This document shows, piece after piece, positions 45,101 to 52,891 of a DNA stretch of 64,000 bases. The stretch covers positions 101,354 through 165,353 of the forward strand of contig JAIEPH010000044.1 in assembly GCA_019749805.1 (NCBI GenBank), in the 5' to 3' direction. The notes beneath the pieces were generated by a model. The model was not told the origin of the DNA and did not search any database. It saw only the letters and a program-made list of their open reading frames with translations. The DNA comes from Mycobacteriaceae bacterium. Its GTDB lineage: Bacteria; Actinomycetota; Actinomycetes; Mycobacteriales; Mycobacteriaceae. Made by a program: the position numbers and the translations under genes. The number at the start of each line of letters is the position of its first letter. The stretch's first letter is position 1.

Positions 45101-45830
45101 GATCATCGACGAGTTCATCAGCTCCGGTGAGGCCAAGTGGGGCCAGCTGTCCGATGTGGTGCTGTTGCTGCCGCACGGTCACGAGGGCCAGGGCCCGGAC
45201 CACACGTCGGGCCGCATCGAGCGCTTCCTGCTGCTGTGGGCGGAGGGCTCGATGACGATCGCGATGCCGTCGACGCCTGCGAACTATTTCCACCTGCTTC
45301 GTCGGCACGGCCTCGACGGGATCCACCGCCCGCTGATCGTGTTCACGCCGAAGTCGATGCTGCGAAACAAGGCAGCTGTCAGCGACCTTCGCGAGTTCAC
45401 CGAGATGAAGTTCCGCTCGGTGATCGAAGAACCCACCTACACCGAGGGCACCGGTGACCGTGACAAGGTCAAGCGAGTCTTGTTGACCAGCGGCAAGATC
45501 TACTACGAGCTCGTGGCGCGCAAGAACAAGGAGGAGCGCGACGATGTGGCGATCGTGCGCATCGAACAGCTCGCCCCGCTGCCGAAGCGCCGGCTGAGCG
45601 CGACGCTCGACCTGTATCCGAATACCGAGGAGTACTTCTGGGTGCAGGAGGAGCCGGCCAACCAGGGTGCGTGGCCGACGTTCGGGCTCACGCTGCCCGA
45701 GGTCTGCGCGGATCGGTTGACGGGCATCACGCGGATCTCGCGGCGTGCGATGTCGGCCCCGTCCTCGGGCTCGTCGAAGGTGCATGCCGTCGAGCAGCAG
45801 GAGATCCTCGACGAGGCGTTCGCGCGCTGA
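42102..45830 (+). CDS. kgd: Multifunctional 2-oxoglutarate metabolism enzyme Kgd (SucA)
   Basis: 1242 residues from the GTG at 42102, which puts SSPSPFGQNEWLVEEMYRKF at the N terminus as in mycobacterial Kgd; the frame opens at 42060 but the first 14 residues match nothing in the family. Order: N-terminal docking helix, an Ala/Lys/Pro/Glu-rich linker (about 45-125), an E2-like acyltransferase domain (about 130-360, with YDHRIIQGAESGDFL), then the thiamin-diphosphate E1 domain (HGDAAFAGQG, and HRRGHNEGDDPSMTQP). Performs 2-oxoglutarate decarboxylase/dehydrogenase chemistry in the TCA cycle, with E2p/E3 as partners, and is regulated by GarA. Longer than the M. tuberculosis protein (about 1231) mainly through the linker. 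Confidence 0.97.
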   Translation: MSSPSPFGQNEWLVEEMYRKFREDPSSVDPSWHEFLVDYSPEPTTDSQTANGQRTAAPVAPPEPAPAPPPKAESKAESKSEAKPKEKSAAPKTEPKSEPAPKPKPAPAPAEGSDSQVLRGAAAAVVKNMSASLEVPTATSVRAIPAKLMIDNRIVINNHLKRTRGGKVSFTHLIGYALVQAVKKFPNMNRHFAEIDGKPNAVTPEHVNLGLAIDLQGKDGNRQLVVAGIKNSENMRFGQFLAAYEDIVRRARDGKLTAEDFGGVTISLTNPGTIGTVHSVPRLMRGQGAIIGVGAMEYPAEFQGASEERISELGVGKLVTFTSTYDHRIIQGAESGDFLRTVHELLLSDEFFDEIFRELGIPYEPVRWRTDNPDSIEDKNGRVIELIAAYRNRGHLMADIDPLRLDQTRFRSHPDLDVNTHGLTLWDLDREFKVNGFSGADHKKLRDVLGLLRDAYCRHVGVEYTHILEPEQQKWLQERIEVKHEKPTVAEQKYILSKLNAAEAFETFLQTKYVGQKRFSLEGAETVIPMMDAAIDQAAEHALDEVVIGMPHRGRLNVLANIVGKPYSQIFSEFEGNLNPSQAHGSGDVKYHLGASGNYIQMFGDNDIAVSLVANPSHLEAVDPVLEGLVRAKQDLLDVGEEVEGSKKFSVVPMMLHGDAAFAGQGVVAETLNLALLRGYRTGGTIHIIVNNQIGFTTHPGDSRSSEYCTDVAKMIGAPIFHVNGDDPEACVWVARLAMDFRQQFKKDVIIDMLCYRRRGHNEGDDPSMTQPYMYDVIDTKRGSRKTYTEALIGRGDISMKEAEDALRDYQGQLERVFNEVRELEKHEIAPSASVEADQMVPAGMNTAVDKSLLARIGDAHLAFPEGFNVHPRVKPVLEKRREMAYEGKVDWAFAELLALGSFLAEGKTIRLSGQDTRRGTFTQRHSVIIDRSTGQEFTPLQLLTSNSDGSPTGGKFMVYDSALSEFAAVGFEYGYSVGNPDALVLWEAQFGDFVNGAQSIIDEFISSGEAKWGQLSDVVLLLPHGHEGQGPDHTSGRIERFLLLWAEGSMTIAMPSTPANYFHLLRRHGLDGIHRPLIVFTPKSMLRNKAAVSDLREFTEMKFRSVIEEPTYTEGTGDRDKVKRVLLTSGKIYYELVARKNKEERDDVAIVRIEQLAPLPKRRLSATLDLYPNTEEYFWVQEEPANQGAWPTFGLTLPEVCADRLTGITRISRRAMSAPSSGSSKVHAVEQQEILDEAFAR

Positions 45831-45921
45831 GCGCGTGGATCAACCCGTTCGCAGGCCGCTGTAAGCGGAACCAGCGGTAACGACTACCCTCGATCCGAGT
45901 CAACGGACACTGAGGAGTGGC

Positions 45922-46752
45922 ATGCAGGGCTTCGCTGGAAAAGTCGCCGTGGTCACGGGTGCCGGATCGGGCATCGGGCAGGCCTTGGCGATCGAACTCG
46001 GACGCTCGGGCGCCAGCGTGGCGATCAGCGACGTCGACACCGAGGGTCTCGCGGTCACCGAGGAGCGGCTGAAGGCCATCGGCGCCAAGGTGAAGGTCGA
46101 CCGGCTCGACGTCACCGAGCGTGAGGCCTTCGAGCTGTACGCGGACTCGGTGGTCGAGCACTTCGGCAAGGTCAACCAGATCTACAACAATGCGGGCATC
46201 GCGTACGTCGGCGATGTCGAGATCACACCGTTCAAGGACATCGAACGGGTGATGGACGTCGACTACTGGGGAGTGGTCAACGGGACCAAGGTCTTTCTGC
46301 CGCATCTGATCGCCTCCGGCGACGGACACGTCGTGAACGTTTCGAGCCTGTTCGGCATCTTCTCGGTTCCCGGGCAGGCGGCGTACAACTCGGCCAAGTT
46401 CGCGGTCCGCGGGTTCACCGAGGCGTTGCGTCAGGAGATGATCGCAGCGGGCCACCCGGTGAAGGTGACCACCGTGCATCCCGGCGGCATCAAGACCGCG
46501 ATCATGCGCAACTCGACCGCGGCCGAGGGCGTCGACAAAGACGGCCTGACAAAGACTTTCGACAAGACGCTGACGATCACGACCCCCGAGAAGGCGGCAC
46601 AGATCATCCTCGAGGCGGTACGGAAGAACCGCGCGCGGGTGCTCGTCGGTCCCGACGCGAAGATCCTCGACGCGATCGTGCGGATCACCGGATCGGGCTA
46701 CCAGCGCCTTTTCTCGACGGTCGTGTCGCGGCTCGTACCCAACGCGCACTGA
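45922..46752 (+). CDS. Short-chain dehydrogenase/reductase (Rv1245c-like)
   Basis: 276 residues. TGAGSGIG at 12-19, NNAGIAY, VSSLFG and Tyr155/Lys159 (YNSAK). TGAGGAGTGG precedes the ATG. Near full-length similarity to the mymA-cluster SDR at 13457-14287, with the same length and the catalytic pair at the same residue numbers. Between kgd and lpqZ it matches Rv1245c. Substrate unknown; the similarity suggests a related alcohol or carbonyl lipid. Confidence 0.93.
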   Translation: MQGFAGKVAVVTGAGSGIGQALAIELGRSGASVAISDVDTEGLAVTEERLKAIGAKVKVDRLDVTEREAFELYADSVVEHFGKVNQIYNNAGIAYVGDVEITPFKDIERVMDVDYWGVVNGTKVFLPHLIASGDGHVVNVSSLFGIFSVPGQAAYNSAKFAVRGFTEALRQEMIAAGHPVKVTTVHPGGIKTAIMRNSTAAEGVDKDGLTKTFDKTLTITTPEKAAQIILEAVRKNRARVLVGPDAKILDAIVRITGSGYQRLFSTVVSRLVPNAH

Positions 46753-46762
46753 CAGAAAAAAA

Positions 46763-47611
46763 TCAGTCGCCCAATGGGTGTTCGGCGAGAAACGCGCCTG
46801 CGACCAGACCCGGTTCGATGCCGTCCTCGACCTGAGCGCGCATATCGGCCAGCGCGGCAGTGTCCAGTACCCCCGCAACCTCGTTGAGCGCCAACACCTG
46901 CGACTCGTTGAGCTCGTTGCGCCGGTAGAGCGGCACCAGGTTCTCGGCGCGGATCAACGATGTGCGATCAGAGAGCATGAGCAATTCGCCCGGGATGTCG
47001 GGCGCCGCCGTCGACGTCCACGCGGCATTGATCGTGCCCGCCAGGACTGCCTCGAACAGCGTTGCGGGGTCGGGATATTCGCGAGTCCTGGACAGCTTGC
47101 ATGTGCCGATGACGTGGGGTCCTGGCGCGCGGGATTCGTCCTTGACCTCACCGACCTTCAGCTTGTCGCAGTTCCGCGTCGCCGCCGTCAGATCCCGCCC
47201 GCCCCAGGCTTCCGCGGTCGCCTCGGTGACGGCCAGCGCGGGTTTGTCCTCGGCCGAAGTCGTGTAGTCCCCCGCGGCGATGCCTTCGGGCAACGCGGAC
47301 ACCATCTCCCGGTACACCTGGGTCGCCGACCGAGCCGTCGAATCGGGGAAGAACCTGTGCAGTACGCGGCCCGTGAAGCCGGGAACGACGCGCGCCTCGC
47401 CCGAGTCCAGTTTCGACAGCGGATCCGATGACGTCTCGACGTGGGCGGGGCTGCCGTAGAACCGCAACGCCTCGGCGTAGATGTGCGCGATCAGCGCCGA
47501 CTCGGGATCCGGGCCCGAACCGACCGTCAGCGACGGTGTCTGGTCGCTGACGCCGCAACCGGCCGCGCTCACCGCGACGAGCGCAGCAAGCGCGCAGGCG
47601 AGCCGGCGCAC
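46763..47611 (-). CDS. lpqZ: Substrate-binding lipoprotein LpqZ (OpuAC-like)
   Basis: 282 residues. Lipoprotein signal MRRLACALAALVAVSAAGC (lipobox AAGC) at the N terminus. The mature domain resembles glycine betaine/choline/osmoprotectant-binding proteins (VGSGPDPESALIAHIYAEAL, ... VPLYRRNELNESQVLALNEVAGVL). No permease or ATPase lies next to it, so transport partners are unknown. It follows the malic enzyme gene by 9 bases and is probably in its operon. Matches Rv1244. Confidence 0.9.
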   Translation of the reverse strand: MRRLACALAALVAVSAAGCGVSDQTPSLTVGSGPDPESALIAHIYAEALRFYGSPAHVETSSDPLSKLDSGEARVVPGFTGRVLHRFFPDSTARSATQVYREMVSALPEGIAAGDYTTSAEDKPALAVTEATAEAWGGRDLTAATRNCDKLKVGEVKDESRAPGPHVIGTCKLSRTREYPDPATLFEAVLAGTINAAWTSTAAPDIPGELLMLSDRTSLIRAENLVPLYRRNELNESQVLALNEVAGVLDTAALADMRAQVEDGIEPGLVAGAFLAEHPLGD

Positions 47612-47620
47612 CGAGAAGAC

Positions 47621-48805
47621 CTAGGCCTGCGACGCCGCGGCAACCGCCTGGGCCACGGCGGGGGCGACCCGCGGATCCAAGACGCTTGGCACGATGTAGT
47701 CGGGTGCGAGATCGTCACCTACCACCGCGAAGATCGCCTCGGCTGCCGCCACCTTCATCTGCTCGGTGATGCGCCGAGCCCCGGCGTCCAGCGCGCCGCG
47801 GAAGACCCCGGGGAACGCGAGCACGTTGTTGATCTGATTTGGGAAGTCGCTGCGTCCGGTGGCCACTACCGCCGCGTACTGCTTCGCGTCGTCGGGGTGG
47901 ATCTCCGGGTCGGGATTGGACAGCGCGAACACGATTGCATCCGGGGCCATCGTCGCGACGATCTCCGGAGGCACGACACCGGCCGACAAGCCGAGGAACA
48001 CGTCGGCACCCTTCAGCGCCTCGGCCATGCCACCCGAGAGGCCGTTCGGATTCGTCGCCTCGGCGATCTCGGCCTTGTACGAGTTGAGATTGCCGCGGTC
48101 CTTGTGCAAGATCCCTTGCGAGTCGAGCAGCGTGATATCGCGAACGCCCCTGGCTAGCAGGATCTTTGCGCATGCCACACCTGCGGCACCGGCACCGGAG
48201 ACGACCACCCGCAATCCGGTGATGTCGCGGTCGAGCACCTGCGCAGCACCGATGAGCGCCGCCAGCACGACGATCGCGGTGCCGTGCTGGTCGTCGTGCA
48301 TCACCGGGCAGTCCAGCGCGTCGATGACACGGCGTTCGATCTCGAAGCAGCGCGGCGCGGAGATGTCTTCGAGGTTGACCGCACCGAACGACGGCCGCAA
48401 CCGCACCAGCGTCTCGACGATCTCGTCGGGATCCTTGGTGTCGAGCACGATCGGGATCGAATCGAGGTCGGCGAACTGCTTGAACAGCGCGCTCTTGCCC
48501 TCCATCACCGGAAGTGCCGCTGCAGGCCCGATATCGCCGAGGCCGAGGACCGCGCTGCCGTCGCTGACCACCGCGACCATGCGATTGGCCCACGTGTAGC
48601 GCGCCGCCAGGGTGTGGTCGGTGGCGATCGCGCGGCTGACCTGCGCAACCCCGGGCGTGTAGGCAATCGACAGTGCACGCTGGGAATCGAGCGGCGGGTT
48701 CAGTGCTACCGACAGCTTTCCGCCCACATGGGCAGCGAAGATCTCGTCGTCGTGCAAGACGATCGGGGCTCTGTTCTCAGTCAGGTTTTCCACCGCTTGG
48801 GACAC
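47621..48805 (-). CDS. NAD(P)-dependent malic enzyme (short MaeB-type without PTA domain)
   Basis: 394 residues from a GTG at 48805. Malic domain: SIAYTPGVAQVSRAIA and DGSAVLGLGDIGP. NAD domain: VVSGAGAAGVACAKILL and ALSNPDPEIHPDDA. Converts malate to pyruvate and CO2. A TAACCT -10 seven bases before the GTG suggests its own leaderless promoter in addition to read-through from mdh, 47 bases upstream. It is about 150 residues shorter than the M. tuberculosis Mez and belongs to a different malic enzyme subgroup; H37Rv has no gene of this kind here as I recall. Confidence 0.92.
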   Translation of the reverse strand: MSQAVENLTENRAPIVLHDDEIFAAHVGGKLSVALNPPLDSQRALSIAYTPGVAQVSRAIATDHTLAARYTWANRMVAVVSDGSAVLGLGDIGPAAALPVMEGKSALFKQFADLDSIPIVLDTKDPDEIVETLVRLRPSFGAVNLEDISAPRCFEIERRVIDALDCPVMHDDQHGTAIVVLAALIGAAQVLDRDITGLRVVVSGAGAAGVACAKILLARGVRDITLLDSQGILHKDRGNLNSYKAEIAEATNPNGLSGGMAEALKGADVFLGLSAGVVPPEIVATMAPDAIVFALSNPDPEIHPDDAKQYAAVVATGRSDFPNQINNVLAFPGVFRGALDAGARRITEQMKVAAAEAIFAVVGDDLAPDYIVPSVLDPRVAPAVAQAVAAASQA

Positions 48806-48812
48806 GGCGCTC

Positions 48813-48840
48813 AGGTTACTGACGAACCGGTAGGTAACCT
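48813..48840. promoter_or_regulatory. Malic enzyme promoter with inverted repeat over the -10
   Basis: AGGTTAC (48813-48819) and GTAACCT (48834-48840) are exact inverted repeats with a 14-base gap. On the minus strand the first contains TAACCT (48813-48818), a -10 box seven bases from the GTG start at 48805. The half-sites look like an IdeR half-box but the spacing is wrong for IdeR. Confidence 0.45.
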
Positions 48841-48852
48841 AATCGACTTGTC

Positions 48853-49842
48853 TCAGATAAGCCCCAGGTCAGTGACGGCTTTGCGCTCGTCGGCCAGCTC
48901 AGCGGTCGACTTGTCGATGCGCGCCCTGGAGAACTCGTCGATCTCCAAACCCTGAACGATGGACCAGTTGCCGTCCTTGGTCGTGACGGGGAACGACGAG
49001 ATCAGACCCTCGGGAACGCCGTAGCTGCCGTCGGACAAGACCGCCATCGACACCCAGTCTCCCTCGGGGCTGCCGAGCAGCCAGTCGCGTGCGGCGTCGG
49101 TGGTCGCCGATGCGGCCGAGGCCGCCGACGACGCGCCGCGGGCGTCGATGATCGCCGCGCCGCGCTTGGCGACGGTCGGGATGAAGTCGTTCTCGATCCA
49201 GTTCTGGTCGTTGACGACCTCGGCGGCGTTCTTGCCACCCACCTCGGCGTGGAACAGGTCCGGGTATTGGGTGGCCGAGTGGTTACCCCAGATCGTCATC
49301 TTCTTGATGTCGGTGACCTTGGCGCCCGTCTTCTGCGCCAGCTGCGAGATCGCCCGGTTGTGGTCGAGGCGGGTCAGCGCGGAGAACCGCTCGTTCGGGA
49401 TGTCGGGGGCGTTGCTCATCGCGATCAGCGCGTTGGTGTTCGCCGGGTTACCGGTCACGCCGATCCGCACGTCGTCGGCGGCTACCTCGTTGAGCGCCTT
49501 GCCCTGGGCGGTGAAGATCGCACCGTTGGCCTCGAGCAGATCCCCGCGCTCCATGCCCGGGCCGCGGGGACGGGCGCCGACGAGGAGTGCCAGGTTCACA
49601 CCGTTGAAGACCTTGTTGGCGTCGGCACCGATCTCGACCCCGGCCAACAGCGGGAACGCGCAGTCGTCGAGCTCCATCACGACGCCCTCGAGCGCCTTGA
49701 GCGCCGGTTCGATCTCCAGGAGTCTCAGCTCGATCGGACGGTCCGGGCCGAGCAACGAACCGCTGGCCAGACGAAACAGCAGGCTGTAGCCGATCTGGCC
49801 GGCGGCACCGGTGACCGCGACCTTGAGGGGAGATGTGCTCAC
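48853..49842 (-). CDS. mdh: Malate dehydrogenase
   Basis: 329 residues from a GTG at 49842 preceded by AAGGAGC. N-terminal NAD motif TGAAGQIGYSLLFRLA, LTRLDHNRA (substrate Arg and Asp) and WGNHSATQYPD with the catalytic His. Oxidises malate to oxaloacetate. The gene order mdh then malic enzyme places both malate-consuming reactions together a few kilobases from kgd. Matches Rv1240. Confidence 0.96.
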   Translation of the reverse strand: MSTSPLKVAVTGAAGQIGYSLLFRLASGSLLGPDRPIELRLLEIEPALKALEGVVMELDDCAFPLLAGVEIGADANKVFNGVNLALLVGARPRGPGMERGDLLEANGAIFTAQGKALNEVAADDVRIGVTGNPANTNALIAMSNAPDIPNERFSALTRLDHNRAISQLAQKTGAKVTDIKKMTIWGNHSATQYPDLFHAEVGGKNAAEVVNDQNWIENDFIPTVAKRGAAIIDARGASSAASAASATTDAARDWLLGSPEGDWVSMAVLSDGSYGVPEGLISSFPVTTKDGNWSIVQGLEIDEFSRARIDKSTAELADERKAVTDLGLI

Positions 49843-49982
49843 GTCAGGTGCTCCTTGGACGGATGTATAAAGCGGTTGGTTTCGGGGACGAAACTAGCAG
49901 GGTCCATTTGAGGTATGCCGCGTAGCATTCACCAAGTGTTATAAGGCCAGCGCTGCGCGTATCGACCCGGGGAGGTGACCCG

Positions 49983-51086
49983 ATGCCATCGTTTCGTCAA
50001 CTACCTCCGTCATTGCGACCGAACGTGCGGCCCAGGCCCGGCCAACCGGATGCCGGCTCGATTCATGTTCCCGTCGCGCGGGCCATGGTGGATTGCGCCG
50101 TCTACTGCGAGGGCACCCGGTTGCCCGGCAAGTACACCCACGCGGCGGCGCTGAGCAAGGTGCACGATCTCGAGGCCGCCGGCAAGGACGCCTTTGTCTG
50201 GGTCGGCCTGCACGGGCCCGACGAACGTCAGATGCAGGCCGTCGCCGATGTGTTCGGCCTGCACCCGCTGGCGGTCGAAGATGCAGTGCACGCCCACCAG
50301 CGACCGAAGCTGGAGCGCTACGACAACACCTTGTTCCTGGTCCTGAAGACCGTTAACTACGTCGAGCACGTCTCCGTAGCCCTGGCCCGCGAGATCGTGG
50401 AGACCGGCGAGATCATGATCTTCGTCGGCCAGGATTTCGTGGTCACCGTGCGCCATGGTGACCACAGCGGCCTGGCCGGGGTCCGCAGGAAGTTCGATGC
50501 ATCACCCGACAGCCTCAAGCTGGGCCCGTATGCGGTCATGCATGCGATCGCCGATCACGTCGTGGACAGCTATCTCGACGTCACGGACCTGATCGAGACG
50601 GATATCGACGCGATGGAAGAAGACATCTTCTCACCGACCGCCAAGACCAATATCGAGTGCATCTACCTGCTCAAGCGGGAGATCGTGGAGCTACGCCGCG
50701 CCGTCGCGCCGCTGACCCTCGGATTGCAGCGAATCGGCACCGACCACAACGACCTGATCTCGATCGAGGTCCGCCGGTACATGCGCGATGTACTCGATCA
50801 CAACATCCAGGCGTCCGACCGGATCACCAGTTACGACGAGATGCTCAGCTCGCTGGTGCAGGCCGCGGCGGGCAAGGTGGCGATGCAACAGAACACCGAC
50901 ATGCGCAAGATCTCCGCGTATGTCGCCATCGCCGCTGTGCCAACAGCAATCGCAGGCATCTACGGCATGAACTTCGAATACATGCCAGAACTCAAGCAGG
51001 CCTGGGGTTATCCGGCAGTGCTGTTGGTGATGGTCATCATCTGCTCCCTGCTGTTCCGGGCGTTCAGGCGCAACCACTGGCTCTAG
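49983..51086 (+). CDS. corA: CorA-type magnesium/cobalt transporter
   Basis: 367 residues. Long soluble N-terminal part with VEDAVHAHQRPKLERYD, then a coiled helical stalk and two C-terminal transmembrane helices separated by the selectivity loop containing YGMN at 327-330. Forms a pentameric divalent-cation channel in the inner membrane. Ribosome site GGGGAGGTGA stands before the ATG at 49983. Matches Rv1239c. Confidence 0.95.
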   Translation: MPSFRQLPPSLRPNVRPRPGQPDAGSIHVPVARAMVDCAVYCEGTRLPGKYTHAAALSKVHDLEAAGKDAFVWVGLHGPDERQMQAVADVFGLHPLAVEDAVHAHQRPKLERYDNTLFLVLKTVNYVEHVSVALAREIVETGEIMIFVGQDFVVTVRHGDHSGLAGVRRKFDASPDSLKLGPYAVMHAIADHVVDSYLDVTDLIETDIDAMEEDIFSPTAKTNIECIYLLKREIVELRRAVAPLTLGLQRIGTDHNDLISIEVRRYMRDVLDHNIQASDRITSYDEMLSSLVQAAAGKVAMQQNTDMRKISAYVAIAAVPTAIAGIYGMNFEYMPELKQAWGYPAVLLVMVIICSLLFRAFRRNHWL

Positions 51087-51109
51087 TTCGGTTGCGCGGC
51101 GCGCCGGGC

Positions 51110-51703
51110 TCAGGCCGGATTGGCGGCTCGCCGCCCAGGGTTCAAGACGTCGACGCCGTCCTGCGTCCACGCCTCGCGCATGGCTTCGGCACCTTTGAGT
51201 CGTACCCACGCCGCCTCGGTGGCGGTGATGGGTGTTGCGCTCAGCACCGTCACCGGCGGCAGCGGGTCGGTCAGTGCGATGTCTTCGATGTCGCTGCGGC
51301 CCAACAGAAAAGCGGAGAACGATGCACCCTCCCACAACGGCGTCTCCAGGTCGATCAGCGCGTCCGGTTCCAGGATCAGGCCTTCGACGGCGGGCGCCGC
51401 AGCCAGGATCGCCAACGAGCGCGCCAGGCCCACGGGCGTCGGACCTCGCAGTGCGACGACGGCCTCGGCGCGGGGACCGTGCAGTGCGTCGGTCACCAGC
51501 TCCGTGGGATCGAACATCGGGTGACGCGAACAACCAACCGACACATAGTGACTGACACCGCCACCATCGGGACCGAAGCGCAGCACGTCGATCCGTTCGG
51601 TGCCAAGGAACGTGACGCTGGCCTCGACGGGCTCAGCGGTGATGCCAGTCCGGGCGAAGTGCTCGCGCAGGTGTGCGCGAACCGCGGCTGGGACGTCGAT
51701 CAC
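51110..51703 (-). CDS. Suppressor-of-fused (SUFU)-domain protein, last gene of the sug operon
   Basis: 197 residues from a GTG at 51703. The fold signature is that of SUFU-domain bacterial proteins: an N-terminal helical start, VLRFGPDGGGVSHYVSVGCSRHPMF, then ELVTDALHG and WEGASFSAFLLGR. The start overlaps the sugC stop (GTGA at 51700-51703), so translation is coupled to the trehalose ABC transporter genes. What the SUFU protein does there is not known. Some bacterial SUFU proteins act as immunity proteins against toxins, but nothing here supports that. Confidence 0.78.
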   Translation of the reverse strand: MIDVPAAVRAHLREHFARTGITAEPVEASVTFLGTERIDVLRFGPDGGGVSHYVSVGCSRHPMFDPTELVTDALHGPRAEAVVALRGPTPVGLARSLAILAAAPAVEGLILEPDALIDLETPLWEGASFSAFLLGRSDIEDIALTDPLPPVTVLSATPITATEAAWVRLKGAEAMREAWTQDGVDVLNPGRRAANPA

Positions 51704-52887
51704 TCGGCCGGCGCGGGGGCCGCGTCGGGAAGCGTGAGGTTCTTGCCGGTGTCGGCGTCGAAGATCGTCAGCTTCGACGTATCGAACGCCAGCTGGACCG
51801 TCTCGCCCTGCTTGGCCTGGGATTCGGTGGAAACCCTTGCCACGAACTCGTTTTCGGCGACCCCCGACTCACTGGCCAACTCGGCGAGCTGGGCGGCCTG
51901 CGCACCCTCGCCCTCGCTCCTGAAATGCAGATACTTGTCCGCGCCAAGCGATTCCACGAAGTCGACCGTCACGTCGAACGTCAGCGCCCTGATCCGCGCG
52001 TAGCCGTCCATCACCGCGGCGTCCTCGAGGTGTTCTGGCCGGATTCCGACGATCACGTTGTTGGGGGTTTGGTGCCTGGCAATCAGGTCGTGGACTTCCT
52101 GGGTCAGCGTGACCTCGCCGAACGGCAGACGCACGCCGACGTCGGTCATGGCGGCCGGGAAGAAGTTCATCGCAGGCGATCCGATGAAGCCCGCGACGAA
52201 CAGGTTGGCCGGCCGGTTGTACAACTCCTCCGGCGTGCCGATCTGCTGCGCTTCCCCCGCGAGCAGGACCACCACGCGGTCCCCCAGCGTCATCGCCTCG
52301 GTCTGATCATGGGTGACGTAGACGGTGGTGGTGCCCAGCTTGTCCTGCAGGCGGGCGATCTCCGAACGCATCTGCACGCGCAGCTTGGCGTCGAGGTTCG
52401 ACAGCGGCTCGTCCATCAGGAACGCTTTGGGGTTGCGCACGATCGCGCGTCCCATGGCCACCCGCTGGCGTTGGCCGCCGGACAGCTGGGCGGGCCTACG
52501 GTCCAGAAGCTGGGTCAGATCAAGGACTTTCGCGGCCTCCTCGACCTTCTGCGCGATCTCGGCCTTGTTCATCTTGGCCAGGGTCAGCGGGAACGCGATG
52601 TTCTGGCGCACGGTCATGTGCGGGTAGAGCGCATACGACTGGAACACCATCGCAATGTCGCGGTCCTTGGGCGCCTTCTCGTTGACCCTTTCGCCGCCGA
52701 TCCTCAGCTCTCCGGAGGAGATGTCCTCCAGCCCGGCGATCATGTTGAGCGTGGTCGACTTTCCGCAGCCGGAGGGTCCGACGAGGATGATGAACTCGCC
52801 GTCGGCGATCGTCATCGAGAGGTCCTTCACGGCCGTGGCGCCGCCTGCATAACTCTTGGTCACCCGGTCCAACACGATTTCGGCCAT
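51700..52887 (-). CDS. sugC: Trehalose ABC transporter ATPase SugC
   Basis: 395 residues. Walker A GPSGCGKST at 37-45, signature LSGGQRQRVAMGRA, Walker B AFLMDEPLSNLD, then the H-loop (YVTHDQTEAM). The C-terminal TOBE/MalK regulatory domain extends from about residue 240. Powers import of trehalose released during mycolic acid transfer, with LpqY and SugA/B. Matches Rv1238. Confidence 0.96.
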   Translation of the reverse strand: MAEIVLDRVTKSYAGGATAVKDLSMTIADGEFIILVGPSGCGKSTTLNMIAGLEDISSGELRIGGERVNEKAPKDRDIAMVFQSYALYPHMTVRQNIAFPLTLAKMNKAEIAQKVEEAAKVLDLTQLLDRRPAQLSGGQRQRVAMGRAIVRNPKAFLMDEPLSNLDAKLRVQMRSEIARLQDKLGTTTVYVTHDQTEAMTLGDRVVVLLAGEAQQIGTPEELYNRPANLFVAGFIGSPAMNFFPAAMTDVGVRLPFGEVTLTQEVHDLIARHQTPNNVIVGIRPEHLEDAAVMDGYARIRALTFDVTVDFVESLGADKYLHFRSEGEGAQAAQLAELASESGVAENEFVARVSTESQAKQGETVQLAFDTSKLTIFDADTGKNLTLPDAAPAPAE

Positions 52888-52891
52888 GGAG

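Noticed and set aside
42114..45785. A 1223-codon open frame on the minus strand across kgd
   Set aside because: It mirrors the third-position GC bias of kgd in the opposite frame; the product is Arg/His/Val-rich, without any recognisable domain.
46747..46765. Possible bidirectional terminator between the SDR and lpqZ (ACTGA, A-run, TCAGT)
   Set aside because: The stem is only five pairs, and the A-run is in the loop rather than after the stem, so it does not fit an intrinsic terminator.
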